Shown here piece after piece: positions 1 to 10,070 of a DNA stretch of 64,000 nt. The notes beneath the pieces were generated by a model. That model did no database searches and was not told where the DNA came from. It was given only the letters and a program-made list of their open reading frames with translations. The stretch covers positions 1,576,771 to 1,640,770 of the forward strand of contig NZ_CP106877.1 of the NCBI RefSeq assembly GCF_026547205.1. Reading direction: 5' to 3'. Within the stretch, counting starts at the first letter, position 1; every line of letters starts with the position of its first letter. Both the position numbers and the translations under genes were made by a program. This DNA is from Fervidibacillus halotolerans (GTDB lineage: Bacteria; Bacillota; Bacilli; Bacillales; Caldibacillaceae).

Positions 1-200
1 CCCGTCCGTATGCGTCGATGCATAGGGACGAGAGTTGTTCCCGCGGTTCCACCCTATTTGCCCAAAAGGCCTACTTCATTCAAAAGCCGCTCCGGAACGC
101 CTTCCTTAATTCTCTATGCCCTGGCTTCCACCATCCCAGGTTCGCTTTCATAGAGGTGATTAAGTACTCCTTTCCTTCCTTGCGACAATGTGTTCATTTT
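1..200 (-). promoter_or_regulatory. T-box riboswitch leader, glycyl type (glyQS off the left edge)
   Basis: On the minus strand the conserved T-box AGGGTGGAACCGCGG lies at 55-41, followed by an arm ending CTCTCGTCCC that would form the terminator, whose 3' half runs off the window. A GGC glycine codon at 101-99, in the context GGAAGGCGTTCC, sits where the glyQS specifier is found in Bacillus. The leader would sense uncharged tRNA-Gly and let transcription continue into the next minus-strand gene. recO is followed by glyQS in Bacillus, which fits. The specifier is inferred from context, not from a folded model. Confidence 0.9.
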
Positions 201-206
201 TTTGGT

Positions 207-235
207 ATCATATCAAGTCCAACTTATTTTGTCAA
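207..235 (-). promoter_or_regulatory. Sigma-A promoter of the glycyl T-box leader
   Basis: On the minus strand a perfect TTGACA (235-230) is followed by 17 bases and TATGAT (212-207). Transcription should start near 200, just before the T-box leader. Confidence 0.85.
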
Positions 236-351
236 GATTGTAAAGGTTATATACTTAATCATCGGTTAGTATCCAATAGTTTTCAGATTCGTTTAACTTA
301 TCATATACTGTTAGTATCCATAAAAATATGATTACATTGGCATATGAATGC

Positions 352-1095
352 TTATTTTAAACGTTCCAATTGGTCGATGAATTTTTTCGACTTTAAATAC
401 AAACCGGTATATTCTTCATACAGTCCGAAAATACAAGATTCCAATTGGGCTTTTGTCGATTCCTTCACTCGAATTTTCCCTAATCGTTTAATATCAAAAT
501 GATAAAATAATCGCAACAACTTGACGACCGGCTGGGAAACTTTTAAATGGTGTGGATCCGTATGTAAACATTTATCGCAAATAATGCCTCCCTCTTTAAT
601 GGAAAAGGCGAAAGGCCCTTCACGATTGCCACAGACGGCACACTGATCGACAATCGGTCGAAAGCCAAGTACAGGAAGCATTTTTATTTCAAAAATATTT
701 TTCAAAACTTGAGGTTCCTCACCTTCGGCCAGGTGCTTCAAAATCTCATAAACGAGCTCAAAAAGAAAAGGGTTTCTCTCCCTTTCTTCCGTGCCTTTAT
801 CCAATAGTTCGATAATATACGAAGCATAGGCCGTTAAAAAAATATCCTCCTTTATTCCTCGAAAGCTTTCGATAATCTCTCCCTGTTGAATGGTCCCGAG
901 ACCGGATGAAATCGATACGAGGAAATAACCGTATGTAAAAGGCTGTGACACGGGGGCTAGCCTACTTTTTGGTTTTTTTGCCCCCCTTGCCACAGCTCCG
1001 ATTTTTCCAAATTCACGGGAAAAAATTGTAATAATTTTATTCGCTTCCCCGTAATCCATCGAACGGAGAACGATTCCTTCGATTTTTTGAAACAA
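352..1095 (-). CDS. recO: DNA repair protein RecO
   Basis: RecO (247 aa, usual length) is the recombination mediator that works with RecF and RecR to load RecA on SSB-coated gaps and anneals SSB-coated strands. The first 80 or so residues read as the OB-fold (KIEGIVLRSMDYGE). A four-cysteine zinc site is visible at C152/C155 and C173/C176, followed by the helical C-terminal part. It lies downstream of era and yqzL, as in Bacillus. The frame is intact and nothing is unusual about it. Confidence 0.96.
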   Translation of the reverse strand: MFQKIEGIVLRSMDYGEANKIITIFSREFGKIGAVARGAKKPKSRLAPVSQPFTYGYFLVSISSGLGTIQQGEIIESFRGIKEDIFLTAYASYIIELLDKGTEERERNPFLFELVYEILKHLAEGEEPQVLKNIFEIKMLPVLGFRPIVDQCAVCGNREGPFAFSIKEGGIICDKCLHTDPHHLKVSQPVVKLLRLFYHFDIKRLGKIRVKESTKAQLESCIFGLYEEYTGLYLKSKKFIDQLERLK

Positions 1096-1120
1096 AGAAG
1101 TTCACCATCCGTATTATCGA

Positions 1121-1270
1121 TCAACTTTGGGTCATTGGTTCATCTCGTTCTGGTATTTCGATTTTTTCTATGTTTGGAGCATCTTCCATTTCCTTTTCTA
1201 TTTCTTTATAAAGAAGGTATGTGTCGATATTTCCTGTTTGGCTAAATACCTTCCAAGTAAAATCAAGCAT
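1121..1270 (-). CDS. yqzL: YqzL family small protein
   Basis: A 49-residue ORF starts with MLDFTWKVFSQTGNIDTYLL and ends in an acidic tail (IEIPERDEPMTQS). An AAAGGTGGGG ribosome binding site stands seven bases or so before the ATG. Its size, its start and its place between era and recO match YqzL of Bacillus, a conserved small protein of unknown function. It ends about 25 bases before recO, so the two are probably cotranscribed. I cannot assign a role from the sequence. Confidence 0.88.
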   Translation of the reverse strand: MLDFTWKVFSQTGNIDTYLLYKEIEKEMEDAPNIEKIEIPERDEPMTQS

Positions 1271-1391
1271 GGAAAACCCCACCTTTATTTTTTTTTACCA
1301 GCCAGCTGACCCTCGTTTGTGCTTTTTATTTTTTCCGAACCGCGTGAAAAGATGAAACGTAAATTTTAACAGCCCAAATATTACCTGTTAA

Positions 1392-2715
<1,324 letters not shown>

Positions 2716-2776
2716 TTACTATAACAAAAAGTAAATGTTAACGATTACAAACGTCTATTTTAGCATTTTAATTAGT

Positions 2777-3127
2777 TTAAAGGACAATTTTCGGTAAAAA
2801 TATGATACAACCGATCAGGACACTAGCAATCGCGTATACGAGGCATGCACTCGCTGCGATGTCCTTCGCTTGTTTCGCCACCGGATGGAATTTTTCCTCT
2901 ACTAAATCAACTGTGCGTTCGATGGCTGTATTCATCAACTCAGCGGAAATCATTCCACCGATTGTTAAAATCAAAATCGTCCACTCAATGCTACTTATTC
3001 GAAAATAAAAACCGAAAAAGACAACGATAAACGTGGCTAAAATATGGATTTTTAAATTTTGCTCCCTTTTAAAAGCTAAATAGAAGCCGTTTATAGCAAA
3101 TCGAAAGGAATGAATGAGTTTTTTCAT
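2777..3127 (-). CDS. dgkA: Diacylglycerol kinase family (undecaprenol kinase)
   Basis: This is a small integral membrane kinase (116 aa). In Gram-positive bacteria the family mostly phosphorylates undecaprenol, feeding the lipid carrier of cell-wall synthesis. The family motif ELMNTAIERTVDL is present, along with REQN near the N-terminus and about three hydrophobic segments. A GTG at 3142 would overlap the ybeY stop, but the ATG at 3127 has AAGGTGAGG nine bases upstream and is the better start. It lies between ybeY and cdd, the usual place. Confidence 0.93.
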   Translation of the reverse strand: MKKLIHSFRFAINGFYLAFKREQNLKIHILATFIVVFFGFYFRISSIEWTILILTIGGMISAELMNTAIERTVDLVEEKFHPVAKQAKDIAASACLVYAIASVLIGCIIFLPKIVL

Positions 3128-3138
3128 GGCAAACGGCC

Positions 3139-3609
3139 TCACCTTGTTAAACCATATTTTTGTAAAATGAGTTCTTGTCTCGTAAACATTTCTTTTTCTT
3201 CAGCTTCTGTTTCATGGTTATACCCGAGTAAATGTAAAAAACCATGGACGGAAAGAAAACCGAGTTCCCTCATAAACGAATGACCATATTCTTTCGCTTG
3301 TTCCTCTGCCTTCGGTACGGAAATAATAATATCGCCAAGAACCCGTGGCATTTGTTCAGTAATGATCTCCAGTTCTCCCTCCGCCCTTTCCTCCAACGCG
3401 AAGGAAATGACATCCGTCGGTTGGTTTTTTCCCCGGTAGTCTCGGTTTATTTCAGTAATCCGTTCGTTATCAACAAAGGTTAAGGATAGTTCAGCTTGCT
3501 GTTCGATTCCTTCTTGCTGTGCTGCAAATTCCAATAAACGGATAATTTCCTTTACCTGTTCCTCCGCTAACAAACCCGTTTCATCCGTAAAATCAATCGA
3601 TACGTTCAT
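3139..3609 (-). CDS. ybeY: Endoribonuclease YbeY (rRNA maturation factor)
   Basis: YbeY (156 aa) is a metal-dependent endoribonuclease involved in 16S rRNA 3'-end maturation and ribosome quality control. The signature [11 protein letters not shown] supplies the three metal ligands H122, H126 and H132. Its start overlaps the end of pgpH by four bases, and dgkA follows closely. Together with era in the same operon, this places two ribosome-maturation genes under shared transcription. Confidence 0.95.
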   Translation of the reverse strand: MNVSIDFTDETGLLAEEQVKEIIRLLEFAAQQEGIEQQAELSLTFVDNERITEINRDYRGKNQPTDVISFALEERAEGELEIITEQMPRVLGDIIISVPKAEEQAKEYGHSFMRELGFLSVHGFLHLLGYNHETEAEEKEMFTRQELILQKYGLTR

Positions 3610-5750
3610 TCTTTTTCACCTTCATCTAGTTCTGGATATTTAATCCGATTGTGGAAAATTCCATGTAACGATTCACATAACGTTTTTTCCACCGTCTGTA
3701 ATTCCCTCATTGTAATATCACATTCATCAAATTGATTGTCATTAATTCGATCTTTAATAATTTTCTTTACTAAATTTTCAATCTCATCCATACTTGGATT
3801 TTTCATGGATCGAACGGCCGCCTCCACACTGTCTGCGATGCTGATGACCGCCGCTTCCTTCGTTTGTGGCTTCGGGCCAGGGTACCGGTAATCTTCTTCT
3901 CGGACCTCTTTTCCCATTTCCTTTGCCTTGTGATAAAAAAATTGTAGAAGACTTGTGCCGTGATGTTGTAAGGCAATGTCAATGATTTCCTTTGGCATAT
4001 GGTGCTTTTCCAAAATTTTTGCTCCGTCCGTCGTATGTGCAACAATAATATCTTTACTGACATCGGGAGAGATCCGGTCATGGGGATTATCGATGTTCAC
4101 TTGGTTTTCGATAAAGAAATTCGGTCTTCGAGTTTTCCCAATATCATGGTAATAAGAACCGACCCTCGCCAACAATCCGTTTGCTCCGATCGCCTCGCAT
4201 GCTGCGTCAGCCAAATTCGCCACCATCACGCTATGATGATACGTTCCCGGCGCTTCCGTCAAAATTTTCTTTAATAGTGGATGATTCGGATTCGATAACT
4301 CGATTAACTTCACCGTCGATAAAATTCCAAAGCCTGCTTCAAAAAAGGGTAATAACCCGATGGATAAAACGGCAGAACCGACGCCGGAACCGATTCCCGT
4401 TAATGCATAAAATAAGTATTGCATATAGCTCATTTGTGAATTTAAAACGAACAGCACAGCACCGATAATAAACACATTCACAAGGGAGACGAACAATCCT
4501 GCTTGAAATATTTTAGAACGTTGGTTTTGGTTTGTCAAAAAGATAATGCCTGCCATTCCGCTAATTAAAATATAAATTCCAACTGACAAATGAAAACTAC
4601 CTGACGTTTGTCCATTGAAAATAATCGTTCCACTAATAGCTGAAACAATCAAACTAATAATCGCTAACCGATCGTTAATTAATATTTTTAGTAATAATGT
4701 ACTCATTGCAGCAGGATATAAATAGGCCAAGTCCACCTGTGTAGAAGAAAGGAAACTAATTCCTTTCATCAACAGGATCGATATAATGAGGATGAAATTG
4801 AAAATAAATAATTCTTTTATATCCCCTTTATCATTTTTTCCCCGATGATAAAAAACGACACCTAGTAATAGAATAACGATCATCGCGATACCAATGGAAG
4901 GGTAAATCGTTTGCTTCGCATCGACGAGACCGAGCAATTCCAATTGTCGATACACTTCATTAGTGATCAGTTGTCCCTCTTCGACGATAATTTGTCCTTG
5001 CAAAATCGTTACGGGTTGGATATTTTCCCCTGCTTGCTCACGTAATTGTTCTGTCGCTTCTGGCGAATAAAATTCATTTTGAATCACCGCATATCTCCCG
5101 AGCTCGATCGTCGCTTCCTTTAAATCGCTCGGTAAAGAAATATAACGAATTTCTTCTTCAGCTTGCTTTTTTGCATTTTCCACTTGGGAAGCACTAATCC
5201 GTTCGGTCATCACATTATTGACAGCTGTGACAGCAGCATCCCTTGCGATTTCCAAATTATTTTTCGAACTCGTTACAAGGGCTTCTAGCGTCGATTCAGA
5301 AAGGTCATTAATCACTTCATCGGTCAGTTTTTCCTTTAACATTTTTACCTTTTCCGATGTCGATGGTTCTTTAAACGGTTCTTCGCTCTCTTCATTCTCC
5401 TTCTTTAAAGCATTCACTTCATCCAATACCTCAATGGTAGAATCGAATATGGATGTGATTAAATCAACCCGGTTTTGTGCATATTCCGGTTTTAATACGT
5501 ATTGAGGCTGGACTTGATTGATTGCTTCAGTCCGTTTTTTTTCTGTCATCTCCTTGTCTTCGATCGTAAATGGAGCTCGAATCGTTTCTTGTGCAATCGA
5601 AAACTTCTTTATATCCAGTTGTTCTGGAAGGACATTTCCGTACATCGAAAAAAATAAAACGATACCTGTAACAATCATAAGAAACCATTTGGATACTGTT
5701 TTATTGAACCATCGATTCATCATAGAAGATAACTTTTTTCGTTTTTTCAT
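3606..5750 (-). CDS. pgpH: PgpH-type HD-domain c-di-AMP phosphodiesterase (YqfF)
   Basis: A large membrane protein (714 aa): an N-terminal membrane anchor, an extracellular region rich in charged residues, a seven-helix hydrophobic core (roughly 285-470), and a cytoplasmic HD domain with YHDIGK and nearby histidines ([14 protein letters not shown]). The family (7TMR-HDED with HD) hydrolyses cyclic di-AMP to pApA and so affects potassium and osmotic balance. A GTG lies at 5759, but the ATG at 5750 with AAGGTGG before it gives the clean MKKRKK start. It sits between phoH and ybeY, as in Bacillus. The 250-bp gap before it may hold its own promoter. Confidence 0.94.
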   Translation of the reverse strand: MKKRKKLSSMMNRWFNKTVSKWFLMIVTGIVLFFSMYGNVLPEQLDIKKFSIAQETIRAPFTIEDKEMTEKKRTEAINQVQPQYVLKPEYAQNRVDLITSIFDSTIEVLDEVNALKKENEESEEPFKEPSTSEKVKMLKEKLTDEVINDLSESTLEALVTSSKNNLEIARDAAVTAVNNVMTERISASQVENAKKQAEEEIRYISLPSDLKEATIELGRYAVIQNEFYSPEATEQLREQAGENIQPVTILQGQIIVEEGQLITNEVYRQLELLGLVDAKQTIYPSIGIAMIVILLLGVVFYHRGKNDKGDIKELFIFNFILIISILLMKGISFLSSTQVDLAYLYPAAMSTLLLKILINDRLAIISLIVSAISGTIIFNGQTSGSFHLSVGIYILISGMAGIIFLTNQNQRSKIFQAGLFVSLVNVFIIGAVLFVLNSQMSYMQYLFYALTGIGSGVGSAVLSIGLLPFFEAGFGILSTVKLIELSNPNHPLLKKILTEAPGTYHHSVMVANLADAACEAIGANGLLARVGSYYHDIGKTRRPNFFIENQVNIDNPHDRISPDVSKDIIVAHTTDGAKILEKHHMPKEIIDIALQHHGTSLLQFFYHKAKEMGKEVREEDYRYPGPKPQTKEAAVISIADSVEAAVRSMKNPSMDEIENLVKKIIKDRINDNQFDECDITMRELQTVEKTLCESLHGIFHNRIKYPELDEGEKE

Positions 5751-6003
5751 CCCGACCACCTTGTCTTATTGTTCTGGTCATCTAAACTGTTACGAAAAGG
5801 GAGAAATGAATCTTGAAAATGTTTCTCAATACTTATACGCGTTTTTGTCGATATCGATAACCAATTCAATCCTAGGAGAGATTCCTTTCCTTTTCCACTC
5901 CAAATGAATCATTGTTAAATACGGAGGGGGAACTTGTCCAATTAAACCTCCCCCCGATTTAGGATGTTTGTACGGATATTTCTCCCCCTCATCCTGTTTC
6001 CTT

Positions 6004-6954
6004 TTACGATTGACGTTTGTAGGCAGAGATGATTTTTGCGACTAGTGGATGTCTTACAACGTCGCCTTCTTCTAAATAGATAAACGAGATTCCGGGAATA
6101 TTTTTTAAAATTTTCTCCACATTGACTAAACCAGAATGAACACCTTTTGGTAAATCGATTTGCGTTTTATCCCCGGTAATAACCATTTTTGAACCAAATC
6201 CAAGCCGAGTTAAAAACATTTTCATTTGCGCCTCTGTCGTATTTTGCGCTTCATCTAAAATGACAAAGGCGTCATCTAACGTTCGACCACGCATATATGC
6301 AAGTGGGGCAATTTCAATCGTTCCCCGTTCGATTAGTCGCACCGTTTGTTCCGTACCGAGTACGTCGTAAAGGGCGTCATATAGGGGGCGTAAATAGGGA
6401 TCTACCTTTTCTTTCAAATCACCTGGCAAAAATCCTAAATTTTCACCGGCTTCGACTGCAGGTCTCGTCAAGATAATTCGTTTGACCAAATTATTTCTCA
6501 ATGCATGGACAGCGAGAACAACCGCCAAATACGTTTTCCCTGTTCCAGCAGGTCCGATACCGAAAACGAGATCATGATTTTTAATCGCATGGACATATTC
6601 CCGTTGACCTAATGTTTTTGCACGGATCGGTTTTCCCTTCGCATTTTTCGATATAATTTCTTCGTATAATTCGATAAAATAGTCCCCTTTCCCTTCCCGT
6701 TCCATTTGTATCGCTAAGGTGACGTCTCTAAGGCCAATCTGGATCCCCTTTTCGATCAGTTTATACAAATTGACAATTATTTTTCTTGCAGATTGAATCA
6801 CCCGTTCCTCGTCTCCGATAATACGGATCGAGCCACCCCTTGTAACGATCGATACGTTTAATTCCTTTTCAATCATCTTCAAATTTTGATCATTTGTCCC
6901 AAATAATTCATACGGGTTTTCAATCGGTTGTAATTGTAATTCCTTCGTATCCAA
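6004..6954 (-). CDS. phoH: PhoH family ATPase
   Basis: PhoH-like protein of about 316 aa with the P-loop GPAGTGKTYLA and Walker B-type VILDEAQN. PhoH2 relatives are RNA helicase/nucleases; the role of this stand-alone form, usually next to ybeY, is probably in RNA metabolism but not settled. The start is uncertain. A GTG at 6966 overlaps the AGGAG sequence itself, so I prefer the TTG at 6954, which follows AGGAG by 11 bases. It lies 15 bases after yqfD and is cotranscribed with it. Confidence 0.92.
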   Translation of the reverse strand: MDTKELQLQPIENPYELFGTNDQNLKMIEKELNVSIVTRGGSIRIIGDEERVIQSARKIIVNLYKLIEKGIQIGLRDVTLAIQMEREGKGDYFIELYEEIISKNAKGKPIRAKTLGQREYVHAIKNHDLVFGIGPAGTGKTYLAVVLAVHALRNNLVKRIILTRPAVEAGENLGFLPGDLKEKVDPYLRPLYDALYDVLGTEQTVRLIERGTIEIAPLAYMRGRTLDDAFVILDEAQNTTEAQMKMFLTRLGFGSKMVITGDKTQIDLPKGVHSGLVNVEKILKNIPGISFIYLEEGDVVRHPLVAKIISAYKRQS

Positions 6955-6969
6955 AAATAACAACACTCC

Positions 6970-8157
6970 TCAATTTTGTTGGATAATCGCTTGTGCCTTT
7001 GCAATATTTTCAATGACTTCAAATAGGATGGATATTTTTAATGTACCATTGTCCTTCATTTCATGCAAAGTTTTTTCGCTTTCAATGGTTATTTCTTCAT
7101 CAAGTTGATGATAAAGATCTGCCCTTGCCTTTTGTAAAGCCAATCTTTTCGCTTCTTCATAACTATACGTTTTTGTCACCGTTTCTACTTCATATATTGT
7201 TTCTGATATAAACGAAATTGGTAAGGTCCATTTTAAAAATTTGATAGTTGCTTTTGTTTGTTCAATTTCCGATTGGTCAAAATGGGAAGGCTGAACCCCC
7301 CAAATGGGGAGTTTGAAATGGAAAAATTCCAAGTACTTTTTCGTTTTCCTTTCACCTGTAAACACCTTCCATTCCGATTGCAATTTGACGGATACATCCG
7401 CTTTATACCACGTTTTTCCCCAAACTTTCCCTTCAGCTGCAATCGATTGTTTGTTCTCCTCTGTACCGATGACACCACTGACAAGAATCTGCCCCCGTTT
7501 CACATATTCATTTCGTTTAATGACGGGTTGTCCCTTTTCGATAAAATAATCAACGATAACCGCCTCTTTTTTAGCGATTAAATGTTGAGGCGATGCCAAC
7601 TCCCTCTCTTCCGGTCTTTCCTTTTCTACTACTTGAAAATAATAGGTTGTCCCTTTTAATTTTACACCGATCCATGTAATTTCGTCATTGAGTTCTGTAA
7701 TTTTCCGTTGAATCGTTTGGGGATCATCGACAAATAGTAATAACTGACCTTTCCGAATTCCCATCCCTTGCAATTGTTTCAATATTTTATACTGGAGCTC
7801 AGGACTTGCCCCACGAATTTCAATTTTCCAAATCATATTTGATAAAAGCAGAATTAAGAGGATTGCAAGAAAGATACTGAGAAAAAAACCGGAATAAGAC
7901 TTTGCTTTTTGATAAAGGAAAGGTAAACCTTTTTTTTCGATAAACCGAATTTTTAGGCGGTGATGGCGAACAGCTTTTTTGAGAAAAGGAATATGTTGAA
8001 TAGACATCTGAAAGGTTATGGAATGTTCGTCTTCCCTTTTCATATTCCAAAGGGGTACTTGGTCTTTTATTAGTCGATTGACAAATCGTTCGATTCCATC
8101 TCCTATCAGTTGCACCGTCACATAACCGAACACGTTTTTCAGCCAACGGTTCTTCAT
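6970..8157 (-). CDS. yqfD: Sporulation protein YqfD
   Basis: YqfD family (395 aa) with one strong transmembrane segment near residues 88-108 (FFLSIFLAILLILLLS) and a long extracytoplasmic part with basic and beta-rich stretches. In Bacillus it is a sigma-E-dependent mother-cell protein needed for efficient sporulation; the molecular role is not defined. The ATG at 8157 has GAGGAGG six bases upstream. It follows yqfC by 11 bases, and the pair is likely expressed from the promoter before yqfC. Confidence 0.92.
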   Translation of the reverse strand: MKNRWLKNVFGYVTVQLIGDGIERFVNRLIKDQVPLWNMKREDEHSITFQMSIQHIPFLKKAVRHHRLKIRFIEKKGLPFLYQKAKSYSGFFLSIFLAILLILLLSNMIWKIEIRGASPELQYKILKQLQGMGIRKGQLLLFVDDPQTIQRKITELNDEITWIGVKLKGTTYYFQVVEKERPEERELASPQHLIAKKEAVIVDYFIEKGQPVIKRNEYVKRGQILVSGVIGTEENKQSIAAEGKVWGKTWYKADVSVKLQSEWKVFTGERKTKKYLEFFHFKLPIWGVQPSHFDQSEIEQTKATIKFLKWTLPISFISETIYEVETVTKTYSYEEAKRLALQKARADLYHQLDEEITIESEKTLHEMKDNGTLKISILFEVIENIAKAQAIIQQN

Positions 8158-8168
8158 TTTAAGCCTCC

Positions 8169-8453
8169 TCAATCACGAATAAAAAAAATTTGTTCAATCC
8201 TACCTTCCAGCAACAACTCTTCCGGTAAAATCGTTTTAATGACAAAGCCCTTTCCTTTCACCAATAGTTGACCTTGATTCAATAATACCCGAAATTCTTC
8301 ATCGGTGAATGTTAATAATCCTTTATGATTTTCTATGTATAGGTGAATTGGTCCAACCATTGTAATTCGGGGAAAGTCCATTAAAACATCTTCGGGGAGA
8401 TCCATTCGTTTTGTCATCCATTTTTTGAGCGTTTGCATCCATTTTTTGCCCAT
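8169..8453 (-). CDS. yqfC: Sporulation protein YqfC
   Basis: A 94-residue protein of the YabP/YqfC family. The central part (DFPRITMVGPIHLYIENHKG) is the family's beta-rich core. Relatives are sporulation proteins: YabP acts in spore coat assembly, YqfC is co-expressed with YqfD in the mother cell. Its AAGGGGG ribosome binding site lies in the 3' arm of a strong hairpin that also overlaps a sigma-E-like promoter, described separately. Confidence 0.92.
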   Translation of the reverse strand: MGKKWMQTLKKWMTKRMDLPEDVLMDFPRITMVGPIHLYIENHKGLLTFTDEEFRVLLNQGQLLVKGKGFVIKTILPEELLLEGRIEQIFFIRD

Positions 8454-8460
8454 AAAAGAA

Positions 8461-8498
8461 CCCCCTTTTCATCTCATATGTATGAGTGAAAAGGGGGG
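8461..8498 (-). terminator. Strong hairpin before yqfC: terminator or ribosome-site sequester
   Basis: On the minus strand CCCCCTTTTCACTCAT pairs with ATGAG-A-TGAAAAGGGGG across a 4-base ACAT loop, giving 16 pairs and one bulged A. TTCTTTT follows, so it could end transcription from yqeZ-floA. Its 3' arm is also the yqfC ribosome binding site. The stem is seen directly; the function is inferred. Confidence 0.65.
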
Positions 8499-8505
8499 AA
8501 TAGCA
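8477..8505 (-). promoter_or_regulatory. Sigma-E-like promoter of yqfC-yqfD
   Basis: On the minus strand TGCTATT (8505-8499) is followed by 14 bases and CATACATA (8484-8477). This resembles the sigma-E pattern (ATATT-type -35, 14-15 bases, CATACAnT). Start of transcription would fall near 8470, inside the hairpin, leaving a short leader with a free ribosome binding site. Sigma-E control of yqfC/yqfD is known in B. subtilis; the site here is inferred by eye. Confidence 0.6.
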
Positions 8506-8543
8506 CAGATTTTGACATTTTCAACCGATTTTGCTAAAAGGTT

Positions 8544-9020
8544 TTATTTGTGAAAATGGTTTGATGAATAAGGTTTTTTTGATCGAGGTGGTCCTAAAAT
8601 TTCCGACCAAACGATTCCACTAACAACCGTATTTTTAGATACATTCGGAATATACGGACGATTGGACAGCTTTTGTACATTCCGTTTCCGCGTCCTTTCT
8701 AATAAGGGCTCGATGGGATCGATTTCCACTATTTCATGGAACGTTGCGGATTGAACCGGTTGAGTCTCGGCAACTTTTTTCGTCTTATTTTCACTGATTA
8801 CCGTTTGTTTTTCTTGCCATGTGGATTCTGGAATTTTTTGTTCGATTGATCTTCTCATTTCCTCGAAAAGGGATTTATGCTCTTTACGTTCTGCTGCTTT
8901 CTTCTTTTCTGTTGGAATACGTTTTTTCTGCTCTTTTTTTTCTCGATCTTGAAAAAGGGAGACGAGAAAACCAAGTATGATTAATATAAACCCTAGATTG
9001 CTAAAGAAAAAATCAATCAA
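8544..9020 (-). CDS. Hypothetical membrane-anchored protein in the yqfB position
   Basis: I do not recognise this 158-residue protein. It begins with one hydrophobic segment (about 4-22, LGFILIILGFLVSLF), then a highly charged lysine/glutamate region (25-80) that may be coiled coil, and a C-terminal part with PIEPLLERTRKRNVQ and SEILGPPRSKKPYSS, predicted cytoplasmic if the N-terminus is out. The start is a TTG eight bases after AGGGGAGG. It lies 20 bases after floA and before the yqfC hairpin, where B. subtilis carries yqfB. Co-expression with floA is likely; a role with flotillin is only a guess. Confidence 0.7.
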   Translation of the reverse strand: MIDFFFSNLGFILIILGFLVSLFQDREKKEQKKRIPTEKKKAAERKEHKSLFEEMRRSIEQKIPESTWQEKQTVISENKTKKVAETQPVQSATFHEIVEIDPIEPLLERTRKRNVQKLSNRPYIPNVSKNTVVSGIVWSEILGPPRSKKPYSSNHFHK

Positions 9021-9040
9021 GGGGTTTCCCTCCCCTCTTG

Positions 9041-10051
9041 TTATTCTTCATTGTTCGAATTATTCGAATCGTTAAATTCTTCCTCTGTAGCTTTACCTAT
9101 CGATTGTCTCATTTGTGTATCGGCCATGATATTTTTATAATTCATATAATCCATTACCCCTAAATTGCCGGAACGGAATGCTTCTGCAATCGCAAGGGGT
9201 ACTTCTGCCTCTGCTTCAACAACCTTCGCACGCATTTCTTGGACCCTTGCCACCATTTCTTGTTCAGAAGCAACAGCCATCGCACGCCGTTCCTCTGCCT
9301 TCGCTTGAGCAATTTTCTTATCTGCTTCCGCTTGATCCGTTTGTAGCATCGCACCGATGTTTTTACCGATATCCACATCAGCAATATCGATCGACAAAAT
9401 TTCAAAAGCCGTTCCTGCATCTAAACCTTTCTTTAAAACGGTTTGGGAAATTAAATCCGGATTTTCCAATACGGCACCGTGGCTTGTGGAAGAACCGATT
9501 GTAGAAACGATCCCTTCACCAACCCGGGCGATGATCGTATCTTCTCCGGCACCACCGACGAGTCGATCGATATTGGCACGAACGGTAATTCTCGCCTTTG
9601 CCTTTACTTCAATTCCATCCATCGCAACACCAGCAATAAATGGTGTTTCAATTACCTTTGGATTAACGCTCATTTGCACTGCTTCCAAAACGTCTCGACC
9701 AGCCAAATCGATGGCAGCACAACGTTCAAAGGTCAAAGAAATATTTGCCCGTTGCGCAGCAATTAATGCATTTACGACCCGGTCGACGTTCCCACCGGCT
9801 AAATAATGGCTTTCCAACTGATTAATGGACACATTCAATCCTGCTTTATACGCTTTAATCAATGGATTGACGATTCGATTCGGGATGACTCGCCTTAAAC
9901 GCATTCCAATTAACGTAAAAATGCTAATTTTTACCCCTGCAGCAAGGGCGGAAATCCAGAGCATAACTGGAATAAACGAAAGTAGTAAAAGCAATAAAAT
10001 GAGCGCTGCTGCAATAAGTATTAATAGGAAAATGTCTACTCCACCAAACAT
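9041..10051 (-). CDS. floA: Flotillin-like protein FloA
   Basis: FloA (336 aa) is a scaffold of functional membrane microdomains. An N-terminal hydrophobic hairpin (about 5-42) is followed by the SPFH-like region and a C-terminal Ala/Glu-rich coiled coil ([21 protein letters not shown] and onward). AAGGAGG stands before the ATG. It follows yqeZ (NfeD family) by about 20 bases. NfeD-flotillin pairs are a conserved unit in which the two proteins act together in the membrane. Confidence 0.95.
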   Translation of the reverse strand: MFGGVDIFLLILIAAALILLLLLLSFIPVMLWISALAAGVKISIFTLIGMRLRRVIPNRIVNPLIKAYKAGLNVSINQLESHYLAGGNVDRVVNALIAAQRANISLTFERCAAIDLAGRDVLEAVQMSVNPKVIETPFIAGVAMDGIEVKAKARITVRANIDRLVGGAGEDTIIARVGEGIVSTIGSSTSHGAVLENPDLISQTVLKKGLDAGTAFEILSIDIADVDIGKNIGAMLQTDQAEADKKIAQAKAEERRAMAVASEQEMVARVQEMRAKVVEAEAEVPLAIAEAFRSGNLGVMDYMNYKNIMADTQMRQSIGKATEEEFNDSNNSNNEE

Positions 10052-10070
10052 CTTTTTTCCTCCTTATCAA

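Noticed and set aside
18-269. Plus-strand ORF of 83 codons at the left end
   Set aside because: It is the reverse of the glycyl T-box leader and its promoter.
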